From Chloroflexota bacterium (GTDB lineage: Bacteria; Chloroflexota; Limnocylindria; Limnocylindrales; CSP1-4): DNA of 6,812 nucleotides. Under the pieces are notes generated by a model. The model made no database searches. It was given only the letters and a program-made list of their open reading frames with translations, and was not told the origin of the DNA. Position numbers and translations under genes: made by a program. The DNA lies in contig JAKAMV010000570.1 in NCBI GenBank assembly GCA_021812735.1, positions 1-6,812 on the forward strand. Reading direction: 5' to 3'. Position 1 is the first letter of the stretch; each line of letters begins with the position of its first letter. Shown here in pieces: positions 1 through 5,651 of the stretch.

Positions 1-1013
1 TCCGCGAGGCCGCGCTGGATCGCCTGGCGGATCCACCAGGTGGCGTAGGTGCTGAACTTGAAGCCGCGCTCGTACTCGAACTTGTCGACGGCGCGGATCA
101 GGCCGGCATTGCCCTCCTGGACGAGGTCCAGCAGGCCCATCCCCGCCTGGTTGATGTACTTGCGGGCGATCGACACCACGAGCCGCAGGTTGGCCGAGGT
201 CAGGTGGTCGCGAGACTCCTTGGCGAGCGCCTTGAGCGTCGCCTGCATCTCCTCGATCAGCTCGTCGGCACGACCGGCGTCCAGGTAGCGACGGAGGGCG
301 GGGTACGCCACCTCGTCTCGAGCCCAGTCCCGGAGGGCGCGCAGCGCCACGCTGGCGCGGATCTCGGCGTTGGGCCGGCCCAGCTCGCCCTCGACCCAGT
401 CGAGGAGCGCGGTGAACGACTCGACATCGAGCCGCTCGTTGTAGACCGAGCGCAGGTCGCAGGCGCGGACGAGCCGCTCCTTGAGCGCGTCGGTCTCGAC
501 CTTCTTGAGGTCATCGGTCAGGCCGAGGGCCGGGGCGGTCATGAACAGGTGGATGGCGTCCTCGGAGTTGAGGGCCTCGGCCACCATGCGGTGGGCCTGG
601 GCCTCGAACGGCAGGACGTACTTGCGGTTCTTGGCGCGACCGGTGGGTTCGCTCTTGTGCAGCGTCCACTCGTGGATCGCGAGGATCGCCTTCCAGGGCT
701 CATCCTTGGCCTGGGCGCCGAGCTCCATGCCCTTGGCGAGGATGACCTCCTCCTCCGCGGTGAGCAGCGGCACGCGGCCGATCTCGCGCAGGTAGAGGCG
801 AACCGAATCGTCGGTGTCGAGGACTTCGGTGGAGGTGTCAGCTTCCGCCTCCTCGGGCGAAGGAGCCGCAGCCGTGGCCGGCTCCACCGGGAGGTCTTCC
901 GCGACGAGTGCGGCAGCCTCGATCTCGGCCGCTTCAGGGTCGAGCTCGATGGAGGCGGCCGCGAGAGCGGCCTCGGTCTCAGAGGCAGGAGAGGTGGATT
1001 CGAACGAGATCAC
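1..1013 (-). CDS. rpoD: Primary RNA polymerase sigma factor (RpoD/SigA type), 5' part, truncated by left window edge
   Basis: Housekeeping sigma-70 subunit that directs RNA polymerase to -10/-35 promoters. 337 residues are visible. Residues 1-67 are an acidic Ala/Glu-rich tail with no recognisable region 1.1. Residues 68-98 are region 1.2 ([20 protein letters not shown]). Residues about 99-268 are an insert. Residues 269-337 are regions 2.1-2.4, with [36 protein letters not shown] and [18 protein letters not shown], the core-binding and -10-melting signatures of group 1 sigma factors. Regions 3 and 4 lie beyond the edge. The start is GTG at 1013-1011: an in-frame TAA lies 7 codons upstream, no other start codon lies between, and GGAG (complement of 1018-1021) sits 4 nt before it. 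The roughly 150-residue excess between regions 1.2 and 2.1 is at the place of the E. coli non-conserved region, but I see no likeness to it. A group 2 (non-essential) sigma factor remains possible because region 4 is not visible. Confidence 0.93.
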   Translation of the reverse strand, partial: MISFESTSPASETEAALAAASIELDPEAAEIEAAALVAEDLPVEPATAAAPSPEEAEADTSTEVLDTDDSVRLYLREIGRVPLLTAEEEVILAKGMELGAQAKDEPWKAILAIHEWTLHKSEPTGRAKNRKYVLPFEAQAHRMVAEALNSEDAIHLFMTAPALGLTDDLKKVETDALKERLVRACDLRSVYNERLDVESFTALLDWVEGELGRPNAEIRASVALRALRDWARDEVAYPALRRYLDAGRADELIEEMQATLKALAKESRDHLTSANLRLVVSIARKYINQAGMGLLDLVQEGNAGLIRAVDKFEYERGFKFSTYATWWIRQAIQRGLA

Positions 1014-1100
1014 GATGCTCCAAGTGAAGAGTTAGACGCGCCCAGCCGCGCGAACAGCGAGTTGCAGGATTGCGTTGGCACGACCTGACGGGATCGGGCC

Positions 1101-1130
1101 CGCATGCTGGATCACGCCTTCCAACATGCG
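1101..1130 (-). repeat. Imperfect inverted repeat in the rpoD leader (10 bp arms, 10 nt loop)
   Basis: The arms CGCATGCTGG (1101-1110) and CCAACATGCG (1121-1130) pair at 9 of 10 places. On the minus-strand RNA the odd pair is a G-U wobble, so the rpoD leader can form a continuous 10 bp stem with a 10 nt loop; on the plus strand it would be a C-A mismatch. The asymmetry hints at an RNA structure in the rpoD transcript rather than a protein site. It lies only 3 nt from the perfect inverted repeat, so the leader may carry two stacked hairpins. Confidence 0.4.
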
Positions 1131-1133
1131 TAG

Positions 1134-1155
1134 TGGCGTGTCAAATGACACGCCA
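1134..1155. repeat. Perfect inverted repeat (10 bp arms, AA spacer), candidate operator or leader hairpin
   Basis: The arms TGGCGTGTCA (1134-1143) and TGACACGCCA (1146-1155) are exact reverse complements around AA. The site begins 3-4 bp after the predicted rpoD transcription start and ends about 34 bp before the TTGACA facing the regulator. As DNA it has the form of an operator for a dimeric repressor that would block rpoD initiation. As RNA on either strand it folds to a 9 bp stem with a 4 nt loop, which would sit at the very 5' end of the rpoD transcript. No T-run follows on either strand, so an intrinsic terminator is unlikely. I cannot assign it to a known regulator. Confidence 0.6.
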
Positions 1156-1165
1156 TTGGACCAGT

Positions 1166-1195
1166 AGTCTAGGCCATCGATCGCCCGTTTGACAA
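1166..1195 (-). promoter_or_regulatory. Predicted sigma70-type promoter for rpoD
   Basis: On the minus strand TTGTCA (1195-1190, 5 of 6 to TTGACA) is followed after 18 nt by TAGACT (1171-1166, 4 of 6 to TATAAT). Transcription would start near 1159, giving rpoD a leader of about 145 nt. It is the best promoter match I see in this gap. It is inferred from sequence only. Confidence 0.5.
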
Positions 1196-1218
1196 CCCCC
1201 CAATACCGGCGAAATCCT
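1189..1218 (+). promoter_or_regulatory. Possible promoter for the response regulator/kinase operon (perfect -35, weak -10)
   Basis: An exact TTGACA at 1189-1194 is followed 18 nt later by AATCCT (1213-1218), which matches the -10 consensus at only 3 of 6 places. The -35 hexamer overlaps that of the rpoD promoter on the other strand (1190-1195), so polymerase could bind one direction at a time. A start near 1226 would give a leader of about 90 nt. The weak -10 fits a promoter needing an activator, or a box that matters only for rpoD. Confidence 0.3.
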
Positions 1219-1313
1219 TGCGGTTTCATCCACTCGCGCTGCGGCAGGGCGACAGCGCCGCAAGCGGGCGGACGGCATCCCGGAGGACGCCGAAACCGGC
1301 CACACTACGCGCG

Positions 1314-2018
1314 ATGGGAAGCCCGATCCGCGTCCTGCTGGTGGATGACGAACCGCCGATCGTCGAGCTCCTCGCGGGCTACCTTGCTCGCGAGGGCTAC
1401 GCCGTCGCCTCCGTGGGGGACGGCCAGGCCGCCGTGGACGCCGTCCGCGAGCAGGACCCCGACGTGGTGATCCTCGACGTGATGCTGCCGGGGCTCGACG
1501 GCGTGGAGGCATGTCGGCAGATCCGCGCCTTCTCCGACGCCTACGTGCTGATGCTGACCGCGCGCGGCGAGGAGGTCGACCGGATCGTCGGGCTGACCGT
1601 CGGCGCCGATGACTACCTGGTCAAGCCGTTCTCGCCCCGCGAGGTGATCGCCCGGGTGAAGGCCCTCCTGCGACGGCCGAGGGCCGGCGTGACCGGCGGC
1701 ATGGCGAGCCCGGTGGGCGCCGCACCGGCGGGCCTGGCGCTCGACGAGGGCCGGCGCTCGGTCCGGGTGGACGGTGCGCCCGTGGATCTGACCGCGCTCG
1801 AGTTCAATCTGCTCGCGCGACTTGCCCGGGAGCCCGGCATCGTCGTCCCGCGCCAAGCGATCCTCGAGTCCGTGTGGGGCACGGGCTACGACTCCGACGA
1901 CCACCTCGTCGACGTCCACGTCGCCAACCTCCGACGCAAGCTGGGTGACGACCCGGGGCAGCCGCGGTTCGTCGAGACGGTGCGCGGCGTCGGCTACCGG
2001 CTGCGCGAGGATGCCTGA
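1314..2018 (+). CDS. OmpR/PhoB-family response regulator
   Basis: DNA-binding transcription regulator of a two-component system, 234 residues, the usual length for the family. The receiver domain spans residues 4-121: acidic pocket D11/D12, phospho-acceptor D55 in ILDVMLPGLDG, T82, and K104 in LVKPFSP. A short Gly/Ala/Pro linker (about 122-138) leads to a winged-helix effector (139-232) with LTALEFNLLARLAREPG, VDVHVANLRRKLGDD and the closing ETVRGVGYRL. The start chosen is ATG at 1314, because the receiver begins right after it; an upstream in-frame TTG (1218) would add 32 residues unlike the family. No Shine-Dalgarno lies within 20 nt, so the mRNA may be leaderless or initiate without one. 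The stop overlaps the kinase start, so the two are translated together and the kinase downstream is the obvious phosphate donor. Target genes are not visible; self-regulation is common in the family but not shown here. Confidence 0.95.
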   Translation: MGSPIRVLLVDDEPPIVELLAGYLAREGYAVASVGDGQAAVDAVREQDPDVVILDVMLPGLDGVEACRQIRAFSDAYVLMLTARGEEVDRIVGLTVGADDYLVKPFSPREVIARVKALLRRPRAGVTGGMASPVGAAPAGLALDEGRRSVRVDGAPVDLTALEFNLLARLAREPGIVVPRQAILESVWGTGYDSDDHLVDVHVANLRRKLGDDPGQPRFVETVRGVGYRLREDA

Positions 2019-3105
2019 CGTGCCCCGGTCGCTGCGTGCCCGACTGCTGATCGCGTTCCTCGTCGTGGGCGTCGCCGCCCTCGCGACCGTCGGTGTCGCG
2101 GTGCTGCTGACGGGCCCCGGCTACTTCGCCGACGCCATGGGCCACCTGCCCGGCGACCCGATGGGCGAGGCGATGGCGAACGACACGCAGGCAGCCTTCA
2201 CCGACGCCATGCGGCGGGCGCTGATCGCCGCCACGCTCATCGCGATCGCCACTGCCACCGTGGTCAGCCTGCTGGTGGCCGCTCGCCTCGCCAGGCCGAT
2301 CACCGCGCTGGCACGGGCGGCTCGCCGCATCGCCGGGGGCGATTACGCGGAGCGCGTCCCGGTGGAGGAGCCCGGGGAGCTGGGCGAGCTCGCGATGTCG
2401 TTCAACGAGATGGCGGTCTCGCTCGAGGACACCGAGCGTCGTCGGCTCCAGCTGGTGGGCGACGTGGCCCACGAGCTGCGGACGCCGCTGACCACGCTCG
2501 ACGGCTACCTGGAGGGGCTCGAGGACGGCGTGGTGGAGCCGTCCGCCCAGACGTGGCGGCTGCTCCGCACCGAGACGGCGCGCCTGACGCGGATGGTCAA
2601 CGACCTCGCCGAGCTGTGGCGCGCCGAGGCACGCCAGCTGCCGCTGCGCACGGACGCTGTGGACGTGGCGGCCGTCGCGAGCGAGGTGGGGGAGGGGTTC
2701 GCGGCGGAGGCGCGAGCGAGGGCCATCACGCTCGACCTGCCCCGCGGCGGCGTCGTCGCCACGGCGGACCGCGACCGGGTCGCCCAGATCGTGTCGAACT
2801 ACCTGTCCAACGCCCTGCGCCACGCACCCGACGGCTCCCGAGTGGCCGTGACCGCCGCGCGGCGCGATGCCGTGGTCCGCCTCTCGGTGGCGGACGAGGG
2901 GCCCGGCCTCGCGGAGGACCAGCTCGAGGCGGTCTTCGAGCGCTTCTATCGCGTCGACCCCGCGCGGAGCCGCGCCGCGGGGGGGTCGGGGATCGGTCTG
3001 GCGATCGTCCGGGCGCTCGCCGAGGCGATGGGCGGCCAGGCTTGGGCCGAGAGCCCTGGCGCCGGCCTGGGCGCGACGTTCCACCTGGAGCTGCCGGCGG
3101 CCTGA
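2011..3105 (+). CDS. HAMP-domain sensor histidine kinase, BaeS-like, partner of the upstream regulator
   Basis: Inner-membrane sensor kinase of 364 residues that autophosphorylates on histidine and should pass phosphate to D55 of the regulator. In order: membrane helix 1 (about 11-33), a short outside loop (34-69), membrane helix 2 (70-92), HAMP (about 90-141, with ARPITAL and FNEMAVSLED), H-box with H154 in DVAHELRTPLTTLDGY, N-box with N267 in QIVSNYLSNALRHA, G1 box DEGPGL (D295), F-box VFERFYRVD and G2 box GGSGIGLAIV. All catalytic boxes are intact. The loop is too small for a folded sensor domain and contains MGH and several Met, so sensing may be of membrane state or a small ligand; that is inference. 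ATG 2011 overlaps the regulator by 8 nt. GTG 2020 is an alternative start, with GAGG (2007-2010) at 9 nt, and would remove only three residues. The BaeS comparison rests on overall layout and does not define the signal. Confidence 0.94.
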   Translation: MPDVPRSLRARLLIAFLVVGVAALATVGVAVLLTGPGYFADAMGHLPGDPMGEAMANDTQAAFTDAMRRALIAATLIAIATATVVSLLVAARLARPITALARAARRIAGGDYAERVPVEEPGELGELAMSFNEMAVSLEDTERRRLQLVGDVAHELRTPLTTLDGYLEGLEDGVVEPSAQTWRLLRTETARLTRMVNDLAELWRAEARQLPLRTDAVDVAAVASEVGEGFAAEARARAITLDLPRGGVVATADRDRVAQIVSNYLSNALRHAPDGSRVAVTAARRDAVVRLSVADEGPGLAEDQLEAVFERFYRVDPARSRAAGGSGIGLAIVRALAEAMGGQAWAESPGAGLGATFHLELPAA

Positions 3106-3177
3106 TCCCATCCGACCGCCCTAGCCGTCGAAGCTCGTCCGAGGGCGTCTCGCGTCGGCCCGATGGGCCGCCCTGAT
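3106..3177. terminator. Convergent gap with alternative hairpins, possible bidirectional terminator
   Basis: The 72 nt between the kinase stop and the stop of the facing gene carry CGGCCC-GAT-GGGCCG (3156-3170), a perfect 6 bp stem with a 3 nt loop. They also carry AGGGCG (3142-3147), which is complementary to two copies of CGCCCT (3117-3122 and 3169-3174), so rival stems can form. Position between convergent genes favours a terminator role. No T-run follows on either strand, so this is weak; high-GC genomes do use T-poor terminators or Rho. Confidence 0.3.
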
Positions 3178-4134
3178 CTAATTCACCAGCGTCTTTTGGA
3201 CCTCGAACATCGTCCTGCCGCCGAAGCGGCCGCGGAGCACGTCGTCGAGGTGGTCCGCGAGGTTGCCCAGCTGCACGCACGCGAAGGCGATCTGCTTGGC
3301 GCTGATCCCGACGGAGGTCAGCTCCATGGACACCACGACCTCGCGCTCGGCCCAGAACACCCGGCCGAAGAGGATGCTGCGGTTGATGTCGTTGAGCGAG
3401 TCGAGCAGCGCCGGCGTCATGTCCACCCCGGACACGAGCGGCGAGAACAGCTGGAGCAGCGGCGGGCGGCCTGACACCGGGCGGACGAACATGAGCGCCG
3501 AGCCCACGCGGATGGGCAGGTCGCCATCGCGGTCCGGGACGAGATCGGCGCCCGAGACGAACTCGGAGAGCGCGGCCTCGAGGGTCGCCACCGCCTCGTC
3601 GGGTTCGGGCGAGGGGTGCGTGCGGGTGCCCACGACCGCCGCCGCGGGCTCATCGGGTGACGGTCGGTCGCGCGGGATCCCCAGCTCCGGATCCGGGACG
3701 GGGCCGCCGTGCGCCGGAAAGCCGCCGATGCGATACGTGAGCTCGTCGGGCGTCGTGGCGCCATAGACCTCGCGCAGGGTCTGGACGGCAATCGCGGCAA
3801 CCTCGGCGAACGGCACCGGCTCCTCCCACTCGCGGGCCCAGTTGCGGCCGTGGGGCGCGGAGCCCGGGAGCTGCCAGCCGAGCGCGGCGAGCTTCTCCTG
3901 CTGCGCCGTGCCCAGGCCGTGCCCCTGCGGCAGCCACTGGTTGCCCGCCGCCTCGGCGCGGAACCCCAGCAGGCCGCCCTGGGCGAACTGCACGTAGGCG
4001 CTGGCGACCGAGCGGGGCTCGCTGGCGAGGGACACTACGAGGTACGTGGCGTGCTCCATCGCCTCGAGCGCCTTCGCCAGACGCGCCTCGAAGGCTGCCC
4101 ATGCGTCGCTGGGACTCCCGGCGGTACCGGTCAT
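3178..4134 (-). CDS. YbjN / type III chaperone-like (TY-Chap) two-domain protein
   Basis: 318 residues, cytoplasmic, no signal peptide or membrane helix. The N-terminal part (about 9-139) has a pattern I associate with actinobacterial TY-Chap N-terminal domains: AWAAFEARLAKALEAM, YVQFAQ (47-52), FRAEAAGNQWLP (58-69), LAALGWQLPG (82-91) and GRNWAREWEEP. A Pro/Glu-rich linker (about 140-180) joins it to a C-terminal part (about 181-308) of alternating strands and helices ending in VVVSMELTSVGISAKQIAFA and NLADHLDDVL, the arrangement of YbjN/CesT-type chaperone folds. Such folds bind peptides or act as secretion chaperones; what this one binds is unknown. The start is firm: GGAGGTGATC, a ten-base match to the anti-Shine-Dalgarno (complement of 4136-4145), lies just before the ATG. 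It stands alone, convergent with the kinase and divergent from the cyclase, with no secretion gene in view. Family recall without a search; an uncharacterised protein otherwise. Confidence 0.7.
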   Translation of the reverse strand: MTGTAGSPSDAWAAFEARLAKALEAMEHATYLVVSLASEPRSVASAYVQFAQGGLLGFRAEAAGNQWLPQGHGLGTAQQEKLAALGWQLPGSAPHGRNWAREWEEPVPFAEVAAIAVQTLREVYGATTPDELTYRIGGFPAHGGPVPDPELGIPRDRPSPDEPAAAVVGTRTHPSPEPDEAVATLEAALSEFVSGADLVPDRDGDLPIRVGSALMFVRPVSGRPPLLQLFSPLVSGVDMTPALLDSLNDINRSILFGRVFWAEREVVVSMELTSVGISAKQIAFACVQLGNLADHLDDVLRGRFGGRTMFEVQKTLVN

Positions 4135-4135
4135 C

Positions 4136-4145
4136 GATCACCTCC
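4136..4145 (-). promoter_or_regulatory. Near-perfect Shine-Dalgarno of the TY-Chap-like gene
   Basis: On the minus strand GGAGGTGATC ends one base before the ATG at 4134, putting the GGAGG core 6 nt from it. Ten contiguous bases match the usual 3' end of 16S rRNA. It fixes this start and contrasts with the absence of such a site at the regulator and cyclase starts. Confidence 0.85.
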
Positions 4146-4403
4146 GCCCGAAGGGCCGCGGTCGTCACCTGTCGTGGGAAGCCTACAGGCCGTGCAGGCT
4201 TGACGCGGCGTCTCCGCACGACCGCGGCGCATCGGCGCCATTGCCGTTCGGCGCAGCCAGCGGCGCCGCCGCTCGACGACCGCCGGCGGTGCGCCAGCCG
4301 CGGGTTCGCCCGGAGACCGGGGCGTGACACCGCAGGGTCGGGCCCTGATGCGCCCCGGCGTCCGGCCACGCCGGAGACCCCCGTCCGTACTATGCGGGCG
4401 GTT

Positions 4404-4429
4404 CGGCCACGTCGTCGCGTGCGTGGCCG
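4404..4429 (+). repeat. Inverted repeat upstream of the diguanylate cyclase (8 bp arms, 10 nt spacer)
   Basis: CGGCCACG (4404-4411) and CGTGGCCG (4422-4429) are exact reverse complements separated by 10 nt. It lies just after the -10-like TACTAT (4388-4393), so it could be an operator at the start site or a leader hairpin in the cyclase mRNA. The smaller stems at 4434-4447 and 4455-4467 follow directly, so the leader may hold three hairpins in a row. No known riboswitch pattern was recognised. Confidence 0.4.
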
Positions 4430-4562
4430 GGGTCAGGGATCGCCCTGAGGCGGGCCGCCCTGGGCGGGTCAGCAGCCGTGGCCCGCGCAGGTCCCTCTAG
4501 GGTTCGGCCGGACCACCTCCGGGGAGTGGAAGCAACACCGCCACCTGCCCGACGATCCGGGC

Positions 4563-5651
4563 ATGACTCCAGCCGAGATCCAGGGACCCCGCGAAGCCTG
4601 CGTCTCCCTCGACGACCACCTGGCGCGATCGCTGCGCCTGGTGGTGCCGGTGCTGGCGTCGATCTACGCCGTGTCGTGCCTGGGCGGCCGCGGTGCAGCG
4701 GCGGCGACCGCGGGCCAGATCCTCGTCGCAGCCGCCGCGATGGTGCTCGCGGTGGCGTGCCTCGCCCGGCCCGTGCCGACGAGGCTCGCCAACCCGATCC
4801 TGGCTGGCGGCCTGGCGGCCATCGCCCTCGAGGCGCTCGTGCGCGGCACGGACGCCGCGCCGAACCTGAGCCTCGCCCTCGTGAGCGCGGGCGCGGTCGC
4901 GCTCCGCCCGAGGTGGGCGATCGCCTCAGCAGCTGCGGTCCTCGGGCCGTGGCTGGTGGCGGCGGCGACGGGCCTGTGGGGCTGGCGGCTCGGCGACCAC
5001 GTCACGGCGGAGCTGGCGGCTGCGGCCGCGATGGGGGCCGTGGTGTTCGAGGCACGCCACGGGTCGGTGGCGCGGCTGATCGCCGCCCGTGGGGCGATGC
5101 ACGCCCTCGCCCTCACGGACCCGCTCACAGGGCTGCTCAACCGGCGCGGGATCGAGGAGGAGGCGGGGCGCATGCTCGCCGCCGGCGCCGCCGAGCTCTC
5201 GATCGTCTACCTCGACCTCGACGGCTTCAAGTCGGTCAATGACCGGCTGGGCCACGCGGAGGGCGACCGCGCGCTCCAGGCCATGGCGGAGATCCTGCTC
5301 GAGACCTTCCGCGCCGCGGACGCCGTCGGCCGGATCGGCGGCGACGAGTTCGTCGTCGTGGTGGCGCCCGGGTCCGATGCCGCCGTCGCGGCACGCCGGC
5401 TGGAACACCACCTGGACGCCTGGCACGGCGCCGAGGACCGCTACACGCTGCGCGCCTCGATCGGTGTCGGGCATGTCGCGAGCACGACGCTCGACGGCTT
5501 CTGGGATGCCGTGGACGCGGCAGACCGGCGGATGTACGCGGAGAAGCAGGCGCGCCAGGTCCGCGAGGTTCAGCCGAACGCCGCCCCCGCCGCCCCAGCC
5601 CACCTGAACGGGGGCCCGGGCGGCCCGTCCATGGTGCCGGTCCTGTCCTGA
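4563..5651 (+). CDS. Membrane-anchored diguanylate cyclase (GGDEF)
   Basis: Makes the second messenger cyclic di-GMP from two GTP. 362 residues. The N-terminal half holds about five to six hydrophobic segments (approximately 22-40, 47-68, 76-95, 101-116, 118-137 and 147-163) with no named sensor domain that I recognise. The GGDEF domain (about 180-330) begins with TDPLTGLLNRRG (185-196) and has metal-binding D218 in YLDLDGFKSVND, GHAEGD (230-235), the active-site loop GGDEF (259-263) and the closing ASIGVG. The product-inhibition I-site RxxD is present as RAAD (250-253), five residues before GGDEF, so the enzyme should be both active and feedback-inhibited. A Pro/Ala/Gly-rich tail of about 30 residues follows. 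No EAL domain is fused. No Shine-Dalgarno precedes the ATG and no in-frame alternative start is near. It is a single gene, divergent from the TY-Chap-like gene and convergent with the dehydrogenase; its signal and effectors are not visible. Confidence 0.93.
   Translation: MTPAEIQGPREACVSLDDHLARSLRLVVPVLASIYAVSCLGGRGAAAATAGQILVAAAAMVLAVACLARPVPTRLANPILAGGLAAIALEALVRGTDAAPNLSLALVSAGAVALRPRWAIASAAAVLGPWLVAAATGLWGWRLGDHVTAELAAAAAMGAVVFEARHGSVARLIAARGAMHALALTDPLTGLLNRRGIEEEAGRMLAAGAAELSIVYLDLDGFKSVNDRLGHAEGDRALQAMAEILLETFRAADAVGRIGGDEFVVVVAPGSDAAVAARRLEHHLDAWHGAEDRYTLRASIGVGHVASTTLDGFWDAVDAADRRMYAEKQARQVREVQPNAAPAAPAHLNGGPGGPSMVPVLS

Larger units (their letters stand above)
1014..1313. other. Divergent intergenic control region between rpoD and the response regulator
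   Basis: A 300 nt gene-free stretch, visibly less GC-rich than its flanks around 1134-1220. It holds a sigma70-like promoter facing rpoD, an exact TTGACA facing the regulator, a perfect inverted repeat (1134-1155) and an imperfect one (1101-1130). The rpoD-facing part contains a 65-codon open frame (1229-1032, minus) that is in frame with rpoD but closed by TAA; it has no ribosome site and no recognisable similarity, so I do not call it a gene. The part 1220-1313 holds GGAGGA at 1282-1287, too far (26 nt) from the regulator ATG to act as its ribosome site, and nothing else I can name. Confidence 0.6.
4135..4562. other. Long divergent intergenic region between the TY-Chap-like gene and the diguanylate cyclase
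   Basis: 428 nt with no convincing gene; the open frames crossing it are extensions of shadow frames. It is dense in short inverted repeats: 4180-4200 (8 bp arms, one wobble on the minus strand), 4202-4212 (GACGC-G-GCGTC), 4279-4290 (ACCGCCGGCGGT), 4404-4429 (8 bp arms), 4434-4447 (CAGGG-ATCG-CCCTG) and 4455-4467 (CCGCCC-T-GGGCGG). TTGACG at 4200-4205 has no -10 partner. TACTAT at 4388-4393 is a fair -10 (4 of 6) for the cyclase but lacks a -35. GGGGAG at 4521-4526 is too far (36 nt) from the cyclase ATG to serve as its ribosome site. In DNA this GC-rich some short palindromes occur by chance. Confidence 0.55.

Noticed and set aside
204..1088. 294-codon plus-strand open frame opposite rpoD
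   Set aside because: It is antisense to a clear sigma factor; long open frames opposite genes are expected from third-position GC bias, and its low-complexity translation shows no domain.
1134..1155. Intrinsic terminator between rpoD and the regulator
   Set aside because: The stem is good but no T-run follows on either strand, and the genes diverge here so no transcript is expected to end.
1804..3111. 435-codon minus-strand open frame opposite the regulator and kinase
   Set aside because: Its translation is rich in Arg, Gly and His without motifs, while the plus strand encodes all kinase boxes in order.
4135..4562. c-di-GMP riboswitch before the diguanylate cyclase
   Set aside because: The hairpins do not show the conserved joining bases of GEMM-type aptamers that I looked for.
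4478..5242. 254-codon plus-strand frame starting before the cyclase
   Set aside because: It is a frame-shifted shadow of the cyclase with a low-complexity Arg/Gly/Pro translation.
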